8,198 nt of DNA. Origin: Bacteroidaceae bacterium (GTDB lineage Bacteria; Bacteroidota; Bacteroidia; Bacteroidales; Bacteroidaceae). A program made the translations under genes and the position numbers. Below the pieces are notes generated by a model that saw nothing but the letters and a program-made list of their open reading frames with translations, had not been told where the DNA came from and searched no databases. Of the stretch, positions 4,731 through 8,198 are shown in pieces (position 1 is the first letter of the stretch; each line of letters begins with the position of its first letter). The stretch lies in the NCBI GenBank assembly GCA_017466965.1, contig JAFTTD010000056.1, forward strand, positions 1 through 8,198. Reading direction: 5' to 3'.

Positions 4731-7652
4731 ATGTCTAATATGATGAAAACAGACATTCAAAGTCATACTATGTATCTGCGCAGAATCATGGCTGTGGTGC
4801 TGATGATATGCCTGTCATTGGCTGTGAATGCTCAGGAGAAACATATAGAACTGACAGGAAGCGTTTCGGACATGGTTCCGTCACAGCACCTCATGGACAA
4901 TTGCCAGATTATTCTTTTCACACATGACAGCATAGCCGTTGACACCGCTGACAACCTTGTACTGGTTAATGAGACAAAGGACATCATGGAAAGGCTGTTC
5001 AAGTTTGAAGTCAAGTCGGCAGGAAAGTACTTCATCAGATGCAGTTCGTCGGGGTATCACACCCTTGAGCATCCTGTGGAGGTTGCAAACCTTAAAAAGC
5101 AACGATATGAATACAAAGTGGGCAGGCTGACGATGAAAAGACGTCTGGAAGAATCGAGCATCCTGTTAAACGAGGTTCAGGTGAAAGCAACAAAGGTGAA
5201 ATTCTATTTCAAGAATGACACTCTGATATACAACGCTTCAGCTTTCAAGACAAAGGAGGGTGCCATGCTATCGGAACTGATGGAACAGTTGCCGGGAGTG
5301 AAGATGACGCCCGAAGGAAATATTTTCGTCAACAACAGGAAAGTGGACGTGCTGCTGCTCAACGGCAAGGACTTCTTCCAAAACGACAGGAACACCATCC
5401 TCAAGAATCTGTCAGCATATACTATCAAGAGCTTCAAGGTGTATGACCACAAGGGAGACAGCACCGCACTATTCTCAAGATTAAGGAAAAAGCTTGGATA
5501 TGTGATGGACGTGAAGCTGAAGAAAGGATTTGAATCGCTCATTACAGGAAACACTGATTTGGGTATCGGAACCAATGACCGCTATTACGGTGCCATTTTC
5601 GGACTCGGGTTCACAAATGATTCCAGATTTTCTGCACAAGCCTTAACCAACAATATAAATAAGACTTATGCAGAATATGCATATTCCCAAACATATTTAG
5701 ATGCAAGTAATTTTAATTTAACGAATATATTGATAGACTATAATCTTGATGATAAAAAAGGTCGGTTTTCTGTTTCTGGAGATTGTAAAAGTTCCTTTAG
5801 CCATAGTCATCATTATAAAAACATAAAAAATACTACTTATTTTTATGAGAGTGGTAATATATATAGCCACAATTATTACACGGGAGAGGGAAAGGCTTTT
5901 ACCTTCATTACAAACAACAACATAATGCTTTTTGGAAATACTCCGTACGAAATATCCATAGAATCATATATAGATATCTATAGAAACAAATCAAACTCTT
6001 CCATTGCTGATGCAAAGTTCAGTGAAGATGTTCTTAACATATTAGGTTCACAGTGGCAAGACAGTATCAGCGCAGACAAGCCTGGTTATCTGCTAAGCAA
6101 ATACGGAATAACACGTAATATAGGTAATAACAAGGCTGCTAACAACGATTTTAGCTCTATTCTCGAAATAAATAAAACTATTTGTGGAATAGCTATGAGT
6201 TTGTATAGCGATTATTTTAAGAATGGAAATATATCGTATAAACACAATACATACGATTACTTAAGCAATACGGAAAAAACACAAAAGCTAAACAAATATT
6301 CAAGAACAGATGACAGTAGATTCTGTATAGAATATAAAGCTTCGTACACATACAAGTTTACGGAAAGTCTTAAGCTGACAAGCAATTATCAATACCGATA
6401 TGAAAAAAACGACAACGACAATCCGATACACCTGCTTAGCCTGCTTGAAGGCTGGAACGACTTTGGCATGAACCCGTTGGGCACTCTCCCATCAAAGGAA
6501 GAGCTTGAAGCGGCGCTTGACCGTGACAACAGTTCTTGGACAAGCAACACCGACCGGGCGCATTATGCCAAATTCAATCTTGAGTACAAACCAAAGAAGC
6601 AGAAATCATTTTTTAAGAAATTCACAATAGACGTACCACTTGAACATAAAATTGAAAAACTAAACTACAGACAGGCGAAAACGGACACAACTGTAAGTAG
6701 AAAAACCTTCTTTCCGAAAATATCTGTGAATATATATTTAGGTAAATCAACAAGTTTTGGAATAAATTCGAAAGGCTGGAGTGCAAATGCTGGCTACTCT
6801 TTTAATTCTAGTGCACCAAGCCTGTCTTACAGTCTAAATGTACGAAACACATCCGATCCACTCAATATAACTGAAAATGGACTAGCATTGAAAAATATAA
6901 AGACCCATACATTCAAATTGCAGGGAGATTTTACACGGCCTAAGATATATTACATTTCTAATTTTCAGTTTGATATTACAGAGAACAAGATGGTATGGGC
7001 TTCAATATACGACAAGGTTACAGGCGTAAATATATCTCGCCCAATGTACACGAACGGTAATTGGAATTTGGGAATCTCTAACAATATGGATCTTCATTTA
7101 GATAAAGAAAGAAACACAACACTAAACTGTCAATGTAATTTCAATTTGTACAATAATGTAGGATTCACAAGTACTTCAAAAGAAGAAATGCCAAAGAAAA
7201 AATCCGTAAAAAACTATAAAATCAAATTAAGTTCTAACCTGCACCATAAAATATCGTATGAGAAGGATGTCAAAGCAGGTTTACATGTTGATGTAAATCG
7301 AAGAGAAGGATATAACATTGGTACTATTACTAATTGGGGCTTTGACATTGATGTGAAATGGAAGTTGCCATTTAATGTATCTGTAATAACTGACCTTACA
7401 ACAAATTGCAAAAGAGGATATAAGGACAAATCCATGAATACAAATGAATGCATAATGAATATAATGTTTGAACGGATTTTCTTAAAAGGAAGATTGACTG
7501 TCAGAACAGAGGCGAATGACCTGTTTAAGAACAGAACAGGATTATATTGTTCAACAAATTCATTAATGAACTCTGAATCAAGGAAAGACATCATTGGACG
7601 ATACTTTATGATTCATGCCATTTGGAAAATAATGCCGAAAAAGAAAAAATAG
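4731..7652 (+). CDS. Outer membrane beta-barrel protein with TonB-plug-like domain (OMP_b-brl_3 type), 973 residues
   Basis: The signal peptide core MAVVLMICLSLAVNAQ ends near residue 35. The ATG at 4731 gives a 13-residue extra N-region; the in-frame ATG at 4770 (MYLRR) would give a more ordinary signal peptide and is a real alternative. Residues about 38-118 form a beta-sandwich, carboxypeptidase-regulatory-like domain. LNEVQVKA (146-153) is the usual linker. Residues about 154-262 are the plug-like domain with the family words FKNDTLIYNA, LSELMEQLPGVK, NNRKVDVLLLNGKDFF and TIKSFKVYDH. About 265-968 is an aromatic-rich alternating-strand barrel. A conserved mid-barrel segment near 562-595 contains LLEGWNDFGMNPLGTLPS. 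The tail is MPKKKK. It is probably an outer-membrane protein acting with, or derived from, TonB-dependent transporters; no substrate can be read. GC content falls abruptly at about codon 303, where the barrel begins, and rises again only at the conserved segment. Confidence 0.88.
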   Translation: MSNMMKTDIQSHTMYLRRIMAVVLMICLSLAVNAQEKHIELTGSVSDMVPSQHLMDNCQIILFTHDSIAVDTADNLVLVNETKDIMERLFKFEVKSAGKYFIRCSSSGYHTLEHPVEVANLKKQRYEYKVGRLTMKRRLEESSILLNEVQVKATKVKFYFKNDTLIYNASAFKTKEGAMLSELMEQLPGVKMTPEGNIFVNNRKVDVLLLNGKDFFQNDRNTILKNLSAYTIKSFKVYDHKGDSTALFSRLRKKLGYVMDVKLKKGFESLITGNTDLGIGTNDRYYGAIFGLGFTNDSRFSAQALTNNINKTYAEYAYSQTYLDASNFNLTNILIDYNLDDKKGRFSVSGDCKSSFSHSHHYKNIKNTTYFYESGNIYSHNYYTGEGKAFTFITNNNIMLFGNTPYEISIESYIDIYRNKSNSSIADAKFSEDVLNILGSQWQDSISADKPGYLLSKYGITRNIGNNKAANNDFSSILEINKTICGIAMSLYSDYFKNGNISYKHNTYDYLSNTEKTQKLNKYSRTDDSRFCIEYKASYTYKFTESLKLTSNYQYRYEKNDNDNPIHLLSLLEGWNDFGMNPLGTLPSKEELEAALDRDNSSWTSNTDRAHYAKFNLEYKPKKQKSFFKKFTIDVPLEHKIEKLNYRQAKTDTTVSRKTFFPKISVNIYLGKSTSFGINSKGWSANAGYSFNSSAPSLSYSLNVRNTSDPLNITENGLALKNIKTHTFKLQGDFTRPKIYYISNFQFDITENKMVWASIYDKVTGVNISRPMYTNGNWNLGISNNMDLHLDKERNTTLNCQCNFNLYNNVGFTSTSKEEMPKKKSVKNYKIKLSSNLHHKISYEKDVKAGLHVDVNRREGYNIGTITNWGFDIDVKWKLPFNVSVITDLTTNCKRGYKDKSMNTNECIMNIMFERIFLKGRLTVRTEANDLFKNRTGLYCSTNSLMNSESRKDIIGRYFMIHAIWKIMPKKKK

Positions 7653-7672
7653 ATGAATTTGCAATTATTTTT

Positions 7673-7754
7673 ATGGCTTCTTGCCACAAAGAAACGACAC
7701 TCGTTCGTCATAGAAACAATTAATAGAATAATACAAACAATAAAAGCAACACCT
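7673..7754 (+). repeat. Leader element B, copy 2, orphaned
   Basis: Diverged copy of 1684-1769, beginning 21 bp after the stop of the barrel gene (copy 1 begins 38 bp after the stop of the 269-residue gene). It retains ATGGCT, TCTTG, CACAAA, TCGTCATA and AAACAA in order. It also keeps the ACGA/TCGT stem (7694-7697, 7705-7708) with a different 7-nt loop, and CTATGCGC at the start codon. TGGC-TTCTT-GCCA (7674-7686) can form a short hairpin. The minus strand is open here for 60 codons with a hydrophobic stretch, but copy 1 does not keep that frame. Confidence 0.65.
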
Positions 7755-7787
7755 ATGCGCTTTTGTACCATCATATTACCATTATAG
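7755..7787 (+). pseudogene. Ten-codon relic of an MG2-like gene start
   Basis: The frame reads MRFCTIILPL and then TAG. The 890-residue protein begins MRLYTIAILF, and both lie behind copies of leader element B. The nucleotide match runs from the leader through roughly the eighth codon and then fades. Nothing downstream resembles the rest of the MG2-like protein in any frame. The simplest reading is a paralogue's start left behind after deletion. A deliberate short leader peptide is possible but less likely. Confidence 0.5.
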
Positions 7788-7942
7788 CCTACCATACGAA
7801 CCTAAAAACTCAAAACTGTATTATACATCCTGGCACTCTTCTAAAATAAAGCTCAAAAAACACTGAAGGAGAAGAAGTAGCATACACTATTATCATAAAT
7901 TGAAGAAAATATGCTAACTTTGCGCTTAGAAAAAGCTGAAAT
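7788..7942 (+). promoter_or_regulatory. Upstream region of sufS with TAnnTTTG box
   Basis: TAACTTTG (7915-7922) matches the Bacteroidota -7 element exactly and lies 20 bp before the ATG at 7943, giving a short leader. The -33 element is poor: a TTG at 7900-7902 is too close and no TTTG lies 19-21 bp upstream. The rest of the stretch is AT-rich and I see no other signal in it. A separate promoter means sufS need not depend on the envelope genes. Confidence 0.55.
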
Positions 7943-8198
7943 ATGGACTTACAGAAGATTCGTGAAGATTTTCCCATACTCGGGCGCAAGGTTTACAACC
8001 GCCCTTTGGTGTATCTTGACAATGGGGCAACAACTCAGAAACCACGATGCGTGGTGGAGGCTATGACTGAAGAATACTATTCGGTCAATGCCAATGTGCA
8101 CCGAGGTGTCCACTTCCTGTCGCAACAAGCTACTGAACTTCACGAGGCATCGCGCTAAACGGTCAGAAAATTCATAAACGCCCGCTCCACAAACGAAA
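7943..8198 (+). pseudogene. sufS: SufS-type cysteine desulfurase, N-terminal part, interrupted by an in-frame TAA
   Basis: SufS is the PLP-dependent desulfurase that takes sulfur from cysteine and feeds the SUF Fe-S cluster machinery in the cytoplasm. The first 71 codons are an excellent match: KIREDFPILGR, then YLDNGATTQKP and VNANVHRGVHFLSQQATELHEASR. TAA at 8156-8158 ends the frame, yet the very next codons in the same frame read TVRKFINARSTNE, the normal continuation of the family, up to the window edge. A single base change in a GAA or AAA codon would explain it. The family is about 400 residues long; the catalytic lysine and cysteine lie beyond the window. TAA also ends the 269-residue gene, so reassignment of TAA is unlikely. 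It is either a true nonsense mutation or a sequencing or assembly error. The gene continues past the right edge. Confidence 0.8.

Noticed and set aside
7613..7795. 60-codon minus-strand frame with a hydrophobic segment, possible small membrane protein
   Set aside because: It overlaps the end of the barrel gene and leader element B. The equivalent frame in B copy 1 is broken by a stop near its beginning, so the frame is not conserved.
8156..8158. Stop-codon reassignment as the reason for the TAA in sufS
   Set aside because: The 269-residue gene ends in an ordinary TAA, and no other gene in the window contains internal TAA codons.

Overview
The window looks like chromosomal DNA of a member of the Bacteroidales (Bacteroides, Phocaeicola or Prevotella-like). 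Evidence: two promoters match the Bacteroidota -7 element TAnnTTTG; start codons sit behind A-rich leaders without clear Shine-Dalgarno sequences; and the large proteins belong to families typical of the Bacteroidota outer membrane (an exported macroglobulin/MG2-like protein and an OMP_b-brl_3-type beta-barrel with a TonB-plug-like domain). All real genes lie on the + strand.

Layout. Positions 1-836 hold no convincing gene. They contain a pyrimidine tract of AACTNCTT units (359-436), five copies of an ATGTCMAC motif (491-671) and a consensus promoter (678-710) with a leader of about 120 nt. A secreted 269-residue protein follows (837-1646), then an 890-residue exported MG2-like protein (1770-4442). 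The next 288 bp (4443-4730) are rich in repeats and hairpins and precede a 973-residue outer-membrane beta-barrel protein (4731-7652). A leader similar to that of the 890-residue gene then appears in front of a start codon that runs into a stop after ten codons (7755-7787). Last comes the start of sufS (cysteine desulfurase) with its own promoter. Its reading frame is interrupted by an in-frame TAA at 8156-8158, yet recognisable SufS sequence continues in the same frame to the window edge.

How it fits together. The three intact genes all encode proteins with signal peptides, so they probably form a cell-envelope locus: a small periplasmic or surface protein, a long multi-domain MG2-like protein and a plugged barrel. 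The substrate is not visible. A 29-bp exact repeat (A) precedes the 269- and 973-residue genes. A second, diverged leader element (B) follows each of them and precedes the 890-residue gene and its ten-codon relic. The order A-gene-B-gene-A-gene-B-relic suggests the locus grew by duplication or cassette exchange. Both long genes have strongly mosaic base composition (hand counts range from about 61% to 34% GC in one, 53% to 27% in the other). This fits exchange or rapid divergence of internal segments in surface-exposed proteins.

No CRISPR array, tRNA, rRNA, intact transposase or defence gene was seen.
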